From the NCBI GenBank assembly GCA_044442865.1, contig JBISJU010000001.1:1-64000 (forward strand): a stretch of 64,000 bases of DNA, read 5' to 3'. A program made the position numbers and the translations under genes. Within the stretch, counting starts at the first letter, position 1. Every line of letters begins with the position of its first letter. This DNA is from Makana argininalis_C. GTDB lineage: Bacteria > Pseudomonadota > Gammaproteobacteria > Enterobacterales > Enterobacteriaceae. The notes below the pieces were generated by a model that worked only from the letters and a program-made list of their open reading frames with translations, had not been told where the DNA came from and did no database searches. Of the stretch, positions 1 through 8,391 are shown piece by piece.

Positions 1-70
1 AATTAAATTTTCGTTATTATATTTATATATATAAATAAATTAATTTTATTATAAAAACTTAAGGTTTTAT

Positions 71-1984
71 ATGGGAAAAATAATTGGAATAGATTTAGGC
101 ACTACTAATTCTTGTGTAGCAGTTATAGAAAATGGAAAACCAAAAGTAATTGAAAATATCGAAGGTGATAGAACAACACCTTCTATTATTGCTTATACTA
201 AAAATAACGAAATTTTAGTTGGACAACCAGCTAAAAGACAATCAATTACAAATCCTGAAAATACTTTATTTGCAATAAAAAGATTAATAGGAAGAAGATT
301 TCAAGATAAAGAAGTTCAACATGATGTTGATATAATGCCTTATAAAATAATAAAAGCAGATAATGGTGATGCTTGGATACAGATTAAAAATAAAAAAATA
401 TCACCTCCTCAAATATCAGCTGAAATTTTAAAAAAAATGAAAAAAACAGCTGAAGAATACACTAAGGAAAAAATTACTGGAGCTGTTATTACTGTCCCTG
501 CTTATTTTAATGATGCTCAACGTCAAGCAACAAAAGATGCAGGACGTATAGCAGGATTAGATGTTAAAAGAATAATTAATGAACCTACTGCTGCTGCTTT
601 AGCTTATGGTCTTGATAAAGAAACTGGAAATAGAATTATAGCAGTTTATGATTTAGGTGGAGGTACATTTGATATATCTATAATAGAAATAGATGATGTT
701 GATGGTGAAAAAGCTTTTGAAGTATTATCTACTAATGGTGATACACATTTAGGTGGTGAGGATTTTGATAGTAAATTAATTAATTATTTAGCAAATGAAT
801 TTAATAAAAACCAAGGAATTGATCTTAAAAAAGATCCTTTGGCAATGCAAAGATTAAAAGAAGCTGCTGAAAAAGCAAAAATAGAATTATCTTCTTCACA
901 TCAAACAGATATTAATCTTCCTTATATTACAGCAGATAATACTGGTCCAAAACATATGAATTTAAAAGTTACTCGTGCTAAATTAGAATCTCTTGTTGAA
1001 GATTTAATTAATCGTACCCTTAAACCATTACAAATATCTTTAGAAGATGCAAAATTAACTATATCTGATATTAAAGATGTAATATTGGTTGGTGGTCAAA
1101 CTCGCATGCCTTTAGTTCAAAAAATAGTTACAGATTTTTTTAATAAAATACCAAGAAAAGATGTTAATCCTGATGAAGCAGTAGCTATTGGTGCATCTAT
1201 CCAAGGTGGTGTTTTATCTGGTAATGTTAAAGATGTTTTATTATTAGATGTTACACCTTTATCATTAGGTATAGAAACTATGGGGGGAGTAATGACAACA
1301 TTATTGGCTAAAAATACTACTATACCTACTCATCACAGTCAAATTTTTTCTACTGCAGAAGATAATCAATCTGCTGTCACAATACATATATTACAAGGTG
1401 AACGTAAAAGAGCAATAGATAATAAATCATTAGGTCAATTTAATTTGGACGGTATTGAACCAGCAATGCGTGGTAATCCTCAAATTGAAGTTACATTTGA
1501 TATAGACGCTGATGGTATTTTACATGTTAATGCAAAAGATAAAAAAAGTGGAAGAGAACAAAAAATCACAATAAAAGCCTCTTCGGGTTTAAAAGAAGAA
1601 GAAATAAAAAAAATGGTAGAAGAATCTAAAATTAATGCTGAAGCAGATAAAAAGTTTGAAGAATTAATTCAAATAAAAAATCAAGCTGATTATATTTTAC
1701 ATAATAGTAAAAAACAATTAAAAGAAATGGAAAATAAAATTTCAAAAGAAGATAAAAATTTAATTGAAGAATCACTTAAAAATTTAGAAAATTCACTTAA
1801 AAAAGAAGATACAACAGAAATTAGTAATAATATGCAATCATTAATAAATCTTACTAGTAAAATAATAAAACCAGAAAATAATAAAGATAATAATAATACA
1901 GAAGAAAATAATAAAAAAGATAATAATGTTTCAGAAAAAAATGTAGTAGATGCTGAATTTGAAGAACTTAAAGATAAAAAATAA
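71..1984 (+). CDS. dnaK: Chaperone DnaK (Hsp70)
   Basis: ATP-driven cytosolic Hsp70 that binds and releases unfolded peptides together with DnaJ. At 637 residues it matches the enterobacterial length. The nucleotide-binding domain covers about residues 1-385, with phosphate loop GIDLGTTNS at 6-14 and the EPTAAALAYG motif near 171. The linker VLLLDVTP follows near 390, then the substrate-binding domain. The tail is lysine/asparagine-rich but still ends EFEELKDKK, close to the usual EEVKDKK terminus. An AAGG lies a few bases before the ATG. dnaJ follows on the same strand after 114 bases that contain a hairpin. Only 70 bases of upstream DNA are present and I see no convincing sigma-32 promoter in them. 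Identification is certain. Confidence 0.99.
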   Translation: MGKIIGIDLGTTNSCVAVIENGKPKVIENIEGDRTTPSIIAYTKNNEILVGQPAKRQSITNPENTLFAIKRLIGRRFQDKEVQHDVDIMPYKIIKADNGDAWIQIKNKKISPPQISAEILKKMKKTAEEYTKEKITGAVITVPAYFNDAQRQATKDAGRIAGLDVKRIINEPTAAALAYGLDKETGNRIIAVYDLGGGTFDISIIEIDDVDGEKAFEVLSTNGDTHLGGEDFDSKLINYLANEFNKNQGIDLKKDPLAMQRLKEAAEKAKIELSSSHQTDINLPYITADNTGPKHMNLKVTRAKLESLVEDLINRTLKPLQISLEDAKLTISDIKDVILVGGQTRMPLVQKIVTDFFNKIPRKDVNPDEAVAIGASIQGGVLSGNVKDVLLLDVTPLSLGIETMGGVMTTLLAKNTTIPTHHSQIFSTAEDNQSAVTIHILQGERKRAIDNKSLGQFNLDGIEPAMRGNPQIEVTFDIDADGILHVNAKDKKSGREQKITIKASSGLKEEEIKKMVEESKINAEADKKFEELIQIKNQADYILHNSKKQLKEMENKISKEDKNLIEESLKNLENSLKKEDTTEISNNMQSLINLTSKIIKPENNKDNNNTEENNKKDNNVSEKNVVDAEFEELKDKK

Positions 1985-2036
1985 TAATTTAATATAAAAC
2001 AAATATGTTTTTTTTTAAATATTTTATTATAAAACA

Positions 2037-2065
2037 ACGGACATATAATAAATTTTTATGTCCGT
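2037..2065 (+). terminator. dnaK-dnaJ intergenic hairpin
   Basis: A perfect 9-bp stem (ACGGACATA at 2037-2045 with its complement at 2057-2065) encloses an 11-base loop. It contains four G-C pairs in a spacer that is otherwise almost pure A+T. No strong T-tract follows, so it may be a partial terminator or an RNA-processing or stability element that lowers dnaJ expression relative to dnaK. The stem is plain in the sequence; its function is inference. Confidence 0.6.
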
Positions 2066-2098
2066 ATATTAAATTTATTAATTATATTTAGGTAAAAA

Positions 2099-3196
2099 AT
2101 GTCAAAATTAGATTATTATGAAATTTTGGGTATTTCTAGAAATTCAGAAGAAAGAGAAATAAAAAAAGCTTATAAACGTTTAGCAATGAAGTTTCATCCA
2201 GATAGAAATTTAGGAAACAAACAAGCAGAATCAAAATTTAAAGAAATTAAAGAAGCGTATGAAATATTAAAAGATCCTAAAAAACGTGCACAATATGATC
2301 AATATGGTCATTCTGCTTTTGATCAAAATAATAATGTTGAAGACAACTCAGATTTTGGTGATATATTTGGAGATGTATTTGGTGATATCTTTGGAGGAAA
2401 TAGAAAACAAAAAGTTAGAAGAGGTTCTGATTTACAATATAATATTCAAATATCTCTTGAAGAGTCAGTACAAGGTGTAATAAAAGAAATACGTATAAGA
2501 ACTTTTGAACAATGTAATTATTGCAACGGAAGTGGTGCAAAATCAAAAAATTCGATAATACATTGTACATCATGTAATGGAAGCGGGCAAATACATACAA
2601 GACAAGGTTTTTTTACTGTTCAACAAACCTGTCCATATTGTATGGGTTGTGGAAAAATTATTAAAAATACATGTTTAAAATGTAATAATGGTAGAATAGA
2701 AAAATTAAAAATGTTATCTGTAAAAATACCATCAGGGGTAGATTCTGGAGATAAAATAAGATTAACAGGAAAAGGAGAGGCTGGAGAATACGGAATTGAT
2801 CCTGGTGATTTATATGTAAAAATAAATATTAAAAAACATCATATATTTAATCGTAAAGAAAATAATTTGTATTGCGAAATACCTATTAGTTTTTCAAAAG
2901 CTGCTTTAGGAGGAGAAATAGAGATACCAACTCTTTATGGAAACTTAAAATTAAAAATACCTTTAGAAATACAAACAGGTAGAATTTTTAGAATAAGAGG
3001 CAAAGGTGTTAAATCATTACGTGGTTTATCTATTGGTGATTTATTATGTAAAATTATTGTAGAAACACCTGTAAAACTTAATAATTATCAAAAAAAATTG
3101 TTATTAGATCTTGAAAAAAGTTTTTATAATTCATATAAAATTAATAATATTCCTAAATCTAGTAAATTCCTTGAAGATGTAAAAAAATTTAAATAA
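2099..3196 (+). CDS. dnaJ: Co-chaperone DnaJ (Hsp40)
   Basis: Stimulates DnaK ATP hydrolysis and delivers substrates. The domains are in canonical order: J domain at 1-70 with the HPD motif at 33-35; a short Gly/Phe/Asp-rich stretch to about 110; a zinc-binding region with four CxxCxGxG-type repeats (CNYCNGSG, CTSCNGSG, CPYCMGCG and a weaker CLKCNNGR); then the C-terminal substrate domains. The length of 365 residues is slightly below the E. coli 376. It is the second gene of the dnaK-dnaJ unit. Its stop codon abuts the stop codon of convergent rpsT with no spacer, so the two transcripts must overlap. Confidence 0.98.
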   Translation: MSKLDYYEILGISRNSEEREIKKAYKRLAMKFHPDRNLGNKQAESKFKEIKEAYEILKDPKKRAQYDQYGHSAFDQNNNVEDNSDFGDIFGDVFGDIFGGNRKQKVRRGSDLQYNIQISLEESVQGVIKEIRIRTFEQCNYCNGSGAKSKNSIIHCTSCNGSGQIHTRQGFFTVQQTCPYCMGCGKIIKNTCLKCNNGRIEKLKMLSVKIPSGVDSGDKIRLTGKGEAGEYGIDPGDLYVKINIKKHHIFNRKENNLYCEIPISFSKAALGGEIEIPTLYGNLKLKIPLEIQTGRIFRIRGKGVKSLRGLSIGDLLCKIIVETPVKLNNYQKKLLLDLEKSFYNSYKINNIPKSSKFLEDVKKFK

Positions 3197-3466
3197 TTAA
3201 ATATTATTAATATTTTTAATTTTTTTTATTATCTTTTTCTTATAACGAGATGCTTTATTTTTATGTATTAAGCCTTTTTTAGATTGTCTATCAATAATTG
3301 ATTGAAATTTTGAAAACATATTTTTAGATAAATTTTCATTTTTTTTATTTATATAAAACAAAATTTTTTTTAAAAAATTTTTAATAATTGATTTATTAAT
3401 TATATTATATTTTCTTTTTTTTATAGATTGTAAAGCTCGTTTTACAGATGATTTTATTTTAGACAA
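3197..3466 (-). CDS. rpsT: 30S ribosomal protein S20
   Basis: Primary 16S rRNA-binding protein of the small subunit. The 89-residue, lysine-rich protein starts with an IKSSVKRA-type helix and carries the family signature DRQSKKGLIHKNKASRYK near residues 60-77. It is convergent with dnaJ and divergent from ileS. In E. coli rpsT lies beside ribF-ileS-lspA; here ribF is missing from that position. The spacer towards ileS holds a 19-bp perfect inverted repeat. Confidence 0.97.
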   Translation of the reverse strand: MSKIKSSVKRALQSIKKRKYNIINKSIIKNFLKKILFYINKKNENLSKNMFSKFQSIIDRQSKKGLIHKNKASRYKKKIIKKIKNINNI

Positions 3467-3498
3467 TTTTAATCCTTATAATATATTAAATGTTTAAT

Positions 3499-3540
3499 TT
3501 TTATTATTATAATATTATATTTAATATTATAATAATAAAA
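3499..3540. repeat. 19-bp perfect inverted repeat, rpsT/ileS spacer
   Basis: Arms 3499-3517 and 3522-3540 are exact reverse complements around a 4-base loop. Every paired base is A or T. It sits in the divergent spacer between rpsT and ileS, so it could form a hairpin in either leader RNA or a cruciform in the DNA. The role is unknown. Confidence 0.7.
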
Positions 3541-3590
3541 TTATAACATATTTAAATTTTAAATACATTTAAAAATTTGGAAAAAGATAA

Positions 3591-6407
3591 ATGTCAAATT
3601 ATAAAAAAACTTTAAATTTACCTATAACATCTTTTCCTATGAAAGCAAATCTTCCTATAAAAGAAAATAAAATTTTAGAAAAATGGTATAAAGAAGATAT
3701 TTATAATAAAATTAGATTAAATAAAAAAAATAAAAATTTATTTATACTTCATGATGGCCCGCCATATGCAAATGGAAATATACATATTGGTCATGCAGTT
3801 AATAAAATTATAAAAGATATTATTATTAAATATAAAAGTCTTAATGGATATAATGCTCCTTATATACCAGGCTGGGATTGTCACGGATTACCTATTGAAT
3901 TACAGGTAAATAAAATTTTAGGAAAACATATAAATAAAATAAAATATAAAGAGTTTATATTAAATTGCCGTAAATATGCTTTAAAACAAGTACAAAATCA
4001 AAAAAAAGATTTTATTAAACTTGGGGTTATTGCAGATTGGAAAAATCCTTATTTAACTATGGATTTTAAAACTGAAGCTAATATTATTCGTACTTTTAGT
4101 AAAATAATATCTAATAATTATTTATATAAAGGATTAAAACCAATTCATTGGTGTGTTAAATGTAAATCTTCATTGTCAGAAGCAGAGGTAGAATATTATG
4201 ATATTAATTCAAAATCTATGCATGTATCTTTTAAAGCTTTAAATTCTTCATTTGTTGCTTCTAAATTCTTAATTAATGATTTTGAATTTAAAATTTCTAT
4301 AATAATTTGGACAACTATGCCATGGACACTGCCAGATAACAGAGCAATTGCTGTAAATAAAAAATTTGATTATTTTTTAATAAAAACAAAAAAAAATAAT
4401 TTTATTATATATTCTAAATTAGTTAAAAAATTAATGTTGAAATATAAAATAAAAAAATGGAAAGTAATAGGAAAAACAAAAGGAAAAAATTTAGAATTTT
4501 TAAAATTTAAACATCCTTTTATGAATTTTAATATACCTATTATATTAAGTAATAATGTGAATTCAGATATTGGAACAGGTGCAGTACATATATCACCTAG
4601 TCATAGTAATGATGATTATCTTATTTCTGAAAAATATAATTTAGAAATTTATGATTCTACTAATAATAAAGGTGAATATATTAAAAATACATTAACTGAA
4701 TTAGATGGTGTTAAAGTACTTAAATCAAACAAAATTTTAATTAAAATTTTGAAAAATAAAAAAGCATTAATATATGTAAATAAATTTCATCATAGCTATC
4801 CACATTGCTGGAGACATAAAATTCCTATTATATTTAGAGCAAGTCCACAATGGTTTATAAATATAGAAAAAAATAATTTGAAAGAAAAATTATTAAATTC
4901 TATTAATAATGTCACTTGGATTCCAAAATGGGGAAAAAATAGAATTAAAAATATGATTATTAATCGCCCTGATTGGTGTATTTCTCGTCAAAGATCATGG
5001 GGTGTCCCAATGTCATTATTTGTACATAATATAACTAATAAAATTCATCCTCGTTCTATTGAAATACTTGAGATAGTAGCAAAAAAAGTTGAAAAACATG
5101 GAATTAAAGCTTGGTATGATTTAAATCCATTTGATGTTATTGGTTATGATTGTTATAATTATCATAAAATTTCAGATACATTAGATGTTTGGTTTGATTC
5201 CGGATCAACTTATTTTTCTGTGTTAGAAAACAGATTAAAATTAAAACATAAAAATATAGATATATATTTAGAAGGTTCAGATCAATATAGAGGGTGGTTT
5301 ATGTCATCCTTAATAATTTCAACTATTATTAATAATAAAGCACCTTATAATTCAGTTTTAACTCATGGTTTTACCGTTGATAACAAAGGACATAAAATGT
5401 CAAAATCAATTGGAAATGTATTTAATCATAATACTATAATAAATACATTAGGAGCTGATATTTTAAGACTATGGGTTTCATCTAACGATTACACTAATGA
5501 AATGCAAGTTTCTGAAAAAATTATTAAAAAGTCAATAGATAATTATCGTAAAATAAGAAATACTATAAGATTTTTATTAGCTAATATTAATGATTTTAAA
5601 CCTAAATATCATATTGTAAATATCAAAGATATGGTAATATTAGATATTTGGGCAATATCTAAAGCAAAATCAGTACAAAATGAAATTCTATTATTTTATA
5701 AAAAATATGATTTTCATAATGTTGTAAAAAGAATTATGTATTTTTGTTCTGTAGAAATGAGTTCTTTTTACCTCGATATTATAAAAGATCGTCAATATAC
5801 ATTTCATAAATCCAGTATATATAGACGCAGTTGTCAGACTGCAATTTATCATATAACTGAAGCTCTTGTACGTTGGATTGCTCCAATTATTTCTTTTACT
5901 GCAGATGAAGTATGGGAATTTATACCTGGAAATAGAAATAAATCTATTTTTTTAAAAGAATGGTATGATGGTTTGTATGATTTAAAAGACAATAATATAT
6001 TAAATAATAATTTATGGAATATTATTATTAAAATACGTAATGAAATTAATCAAATAATAGAAATATCACGTAAAAAAAAAAATATTAGAAGTTCTTTAGA
6101 ATTATGTATAATAATATACGCTAAAAATGATATTTATAACATTATTAGAAAATTAGGAAATGAAATTAAATTTATATTTCTTGTTTCAAAAGTAATATTA
6201 TATGATTATAATAATGCTGATTTTAATTCAAAAAAATGTAAAAATATTACAGGTTTAAAAATAAATTTACTAAAAATAAAAGGTCAAAAATGTCCTAGGT
6301 GTTGGCATTTTGTAAATAATATAAGTGATGATGAAAATAATCATACAATATGTAAAAGATGTATTCTTAATACATTGGGTTCAGGAGAAAAACGAAAATT
6401 TGTTTAA
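3591..6407 (+). CDS. ileS: Isoleucyl-tRNA synthetase
   Basis: Class I ligase charging tRNA-Ile in the cytosol. The 938-residue protein equals the E. coli length. The HIGH motif appears as NIHIGHA near residues 63-69, the CP1 editing domain occupies the middle, and KMSKS is present near 600 (GHKMSKSIGN). The C-terminal zinc site is kept (CPRCW ... CKRC near 903-925). The ORF shares one base with lspA (TAATG), so the two are translationally coupled as in the enterobacterial ribF-ileS-lspA operon, but ribF is absent. Confidence 0.99.
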   Translation: MSNYKKTLNLPITSFPMKANLPIKENKILEKWYKEDIYNKIRLNKKNKNLFILHDGPPYANGNIHIGHAVNKIIKDIIIKYKSLNGYNAPYIPGWDCHGLPIELQVNKILGKHINKIKYKEFILNCRKYALKQVQNQKKDFIKLGVIADWKNPYLTMDFKTEANIIRTFSKIISNNYLYKGLKPIHWCVKCKSSLSEAEVEYYDINSKSMHVSFKALNSSFVASKFLINDFEFKISIIIWTTMPWTLPDNRAIAVNKKFDYFLIKTKKNNFIIYSKLVKKLMLKYKIKKWKVIGKTKGKNLEFLKFKHPFMNFNIPIILSNNVNSDIGTGAVHISPSHSNDDYLISEKYNLEIYDSTNNKGEYIKNTLTELDGVKVLKSNKILIKILKNKKALIYVNKFHHSYPHCWRHKIPIIFRASPQWFINIEKNNLKEKLLNSINNVTWIPKWGKNRIKNMIINRPDWCISRQRSWGVPMSLFVHNITNKIHPRSIEILEIVAKKVEKHGIKAWYDLNPFDVIGYDCYNYHKISDTLDVWFDSGSTYFSVLENRLKLKHKNIDIYLEGSDQYRGWFMSSLIISTIINNKAPYNSVLTHGFTVDNKGHKMSKSIGNVFNHNTIINTLGADILRLWVSSNDYTNEMQVSEKIIKKSIDNYRKIRNTIRFLLANINDFKPKYHIVNIKDMVILDIWAISKAKSVQNEILLFYKKYDFHNVVKRIMYFCSVEMSSFYLDIIKDRQYTFHKSSIYRRSCQTAIYHITEALVRWIAPIISFTADEVWEFIPGNRNKSIFLKEWYDGLYDLKDNNILNNNLWNIIIKIRNEINQIIEISRKKKNIRSSLELCIIIYAKNDIYNIIRKLGNEIKFIFLVSKVILYDYNNADFNSKKCKNITGLKINLLKIKGQKCPRCWHFVNNISDDENNHTICKRCILNTLGSGEKRKFV

Positions 6408-6883
6408 TGAATAAAATACTAAAATATAAAAAATTATATTGGATATATATATCAATATATATTTTAACAATTGATATTTCAATTAAAAAAATAATAATAA
6501 ATAAATTATGTATAGGTTGTAAGATATATTTTTTTTATTTTATTAATATAACACATATACATAATTTAGGAGCGGCTTTTAATTTTTTATCTGATGGATA
6601 TATATGGCAAATGTATATTTTAAATTTAACTTCAATATTTACTTCATGTTTATTTTTAATAAAACTTATTATTTATAATAATAAAAATAACATAAATAAT
6701 ATATCAAATTCTATAATTTTAGGAGGAATAGTAGGAAATTTATATGATAGATTAAATAATAATTATGTAATTGATTATATAGATTTACATATTAAAAATT
6801 TTCATTTTCCTGTATTTAACATCTCAGATTTAAGTATTGTTATTGGATTATTTTTAATTTTATATAAAAATTTTTTAAATTAA
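6407..6883 (+). CDS. lspA: Lipoprotein signal peptidase (signal peptidase II)
   Basis: Inner-membrane aspartyl peptidase that removes the signal peptide from prolipoproteins. At 158 residues it has about four hydrophobic segments. The motif NLYDRLNNNYVIDYID spans 111-126, followed by FNISD. The two catalytic aspartates expected from the family correspond to Asp123 and Asp141, so it looks active. The start overlaps the ileS stop by one base. Its survival implies that some lipoproteins are still made, although none is encoded in this window. Confidence 0.95.
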   Translation: MNKILKYKKLYWIYISIYILTIDISIKKIIINKLCIGCKIYFFYFINITHIHNLGAAFNFLSDGYIWQMYILNLTSIFTSCLFLIKLIIYNNKNNINNISNSIILGGIVGNLYDRLNNNYVIDYIDLHIKNFHFPVFNISDLSIVIGLFLILYKNFLN

Positions 6884-6914
6884 CAATATAAATTTAAATT
6901 TAATTTATATCATA

Positions 6915-7281
6915 TTATATACTAAAAGAATAACCACAACTGCAAGTATTATTATGTTTTTTATTTTTAACAACAAAACGTGAAAATTGAATTTCTTGAA
7001 TATAATCTATTGTACTTCCTATTAAGTATTGTAAACTAATATTATCTACTAATAATTCTTCATTAATATTATAATTTTTAATTATATAATCTTTATTATT
7101 AAATTTATTATCTAATATAAAATTATATTTAAATCCTTTACAACCTCCTCCATTAATATAAATTCTTAATTTATAATTTTTTTTTTTTTTTTTTTGAAAT
7201 AATATATTTTGCTCTTATTGCAGCATTATCTGTAAAATATATATTTAAATTATTTATATCTAAATTATTATTAATTGACAT
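6915..7281 (-). CDS. erpA: Iron-sulfur insertion protein ErpA, reading frame broken at a poly(A) tract
   Basis: A-type carrier that inserts Fe-S clusters into apoproteins. From ATG at 7281 the frame reads about 29 residues (beginning MSINNNLDIN), then meets a 19-base A run on the coding strand (7177-7195) and stops eight codons later. One base out of register, the rest of the family continues to TAA at 6915: GGGCKGF with the first ligand cysteine, SLQYLIGSTIDY, and the CSCGYSFSI ending with the other two cysteines. No other damage is visible in the 88 downstream codons. Removing one A or adding two restores about 115 residues, the normal length. Either transcriptional slippage rescues it or the run length is a sequencing error. 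The SLQYL and SFSI matches favour ErpA over IscA or SufA. Confidence 0.88.
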
Positions 7282-7401
7282 TTTTTAATAAAAAAATTAA
7301 TTTAATATCTAATATATTAGAATAATATTAATATTAAAAATTAAAAATTTTCAATATTAAATTTAATTTAAAATTAAAAAATTTAAAAATTAACTTATAA
7401 T

Positions 7402-7426
7402 TAATTATATTAATTTAATATAATTA
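7402..7426 (+). promoter_or_regulatory. AT-only hairpin in the rpsL leader
   Basis: Arms TAATTATATTA (7402-7412) and its complement (7416-7426) leave a 3-base loop, about 26 bases before the rpsL start and just before its AAAAAGG ribosome-binding site. It could be a leader structure of the str operon. In sequence this AT-rich an 11-bp stem may also be chance. Confidence 0.3.
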
Positions 7427-7452
7427 TATTTTTAAAAAGGATTTTCAACAAA

Positions 7453-7827
7453 ATGCCTACAATTAATCAGTTAATAAGAAAATCAAGATCTAAAAAAAAT
7501 ACAAAAAGTGATGTTCCTGCTCTTAATTCATGTCCTCAAAAAAGAGGAGTATGTATTAAAGTTTATACTACAACTCCTAAAAAACCAAATTCTGCTTTAA
7601 GAAAAGTATGTAGAGTTAGATTAACAAATGGGCAGGAAGTAACATCTTATATAGGAGGAGAGGGTCATAATTTACAAGAACATTCTGTTGTGTTAATAAG
7701 AGGTGGTAGAGTTAAAGATTTACCTGGTGTTCGTTATCATACAATTCATGGAGCGTTTGATTTATCAGGAGTTAATAAAAGAAAAAATGGTAGATCTAAA
7801 TATGGAACTAAAAAAATAAAATCGTAA
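7453..7827 (+). CDS. rpsL: 30S ribosomal protein S12
   Basis: Decoding-centre protein of the small subunit. The 124 residues include the conserved loops TPKKPNSALRKV and GGRVKDLPGVRYH, which contain the lysines associated with streptomycin response in the family. An AAAAAGG ribosome-binding site precedes the ATG. It is the first gene of the str operon rpsL-rpsG-fusA-tuf, preserved here in the enterobacterial order with spacers of 38-62 bases. Confidence 0.99.
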   Translation: MPTINQLIRKSRSKKNTKSDVPALNSCPQKRGVCIKVYTTTPKKPNSALRKVCRVRLTNGQEVTSYIGGEGHNLQEHSVVLIRGGRVKDLPGVRYHTIHGAFDLSGVNKRKNGRSKYGTKKIKS

Positions 7828-7882
7828 TTTATATAAATTAATTATATTTAAATTATTAATAAATAATATTTGGAGTATTTAT

Positions 7883-8353
7883 ATGTCACGTAATAGTATT
7901 TTTAATAAAAGAAAAATATTACCAGATACAAAATTTGGATCTGAAATAATATCTAAATTTATTAATATATTAATGATAAAAGGTAAAAAAACAATATCAG
8001 AAAAAATTGTTTATAAAGCTCTTAATTATCTTTCAAAAAAATCTGGAAAAAATAATATTGAATCTCTGGAATTAGCTTTAGAAAATGTTAGACCAATAGT
8101 AGAAGTAAAATCCAGAAGAGTTGGAGGTTCTACTTATCAAGTTCCTATAGAAGTTCGTCCTTTTAGAAGCAATACATTAGCAATGAGATGGATTATTGAA
8201 TCCGCACGTAAAAGAAAAGAAAAAACAATGTCTTTGAAATTATATAAAGAATTATTAGATGCTACAAAAAAAAAAGGTTTGGCTTTTAAAAAACGTGAAG
8301 ATATTCATAAAATGGCAGAAGCTAATAAAGCTTTTGCTCATTATAGATGGTAA
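7883..8353 (+). CDS. rpsG: 30S ribosomal protein S7
   Basis: Nucleates assembly of the 16S rRNA head domain and lies at the subunit interface. The 156-residue protein contains the conserved basic stretch EVKSRRVGGSTYQVPIEV near 73-90, RWIIESARKRKE, and the C-terminal HKMAEANKAFAHYRW. It is the second gene of the str operon. A GGAG precedes the ATG. In E. coli S7 represses this operon; no matching leader structure could be recognised here. Confidence 0.99.
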   Translation: MSRNSIFNKRKILPDTKFGSEIISKFINILMIKGKKTISEKIVYKALNYLSKKSGKNNIESLELALENVRPIVEVKSRRVGGSTYQVPIEVRPFRSNTLAMRWIIESARKRKEKTMSLKLYKELLDATKKKGLAFKKREDIHKMAEANKAFAHYRW

Positions 8354-8391
8354 ATATTATTTTTAATAATAAAAATATTTATGAGGTTTAA

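Noticed and set aside
1690..2037. Antisense ORF over the dnaK 3' end (hydrophobic, serine-rich)
   Set aside because: It is the complement of the Lys/Asn-rich DnaK tail and has no family resemblance. Other antisense ORFs inside rplV, rpsC, rpoA, secA, rho and gnd were dropped for the same reason.
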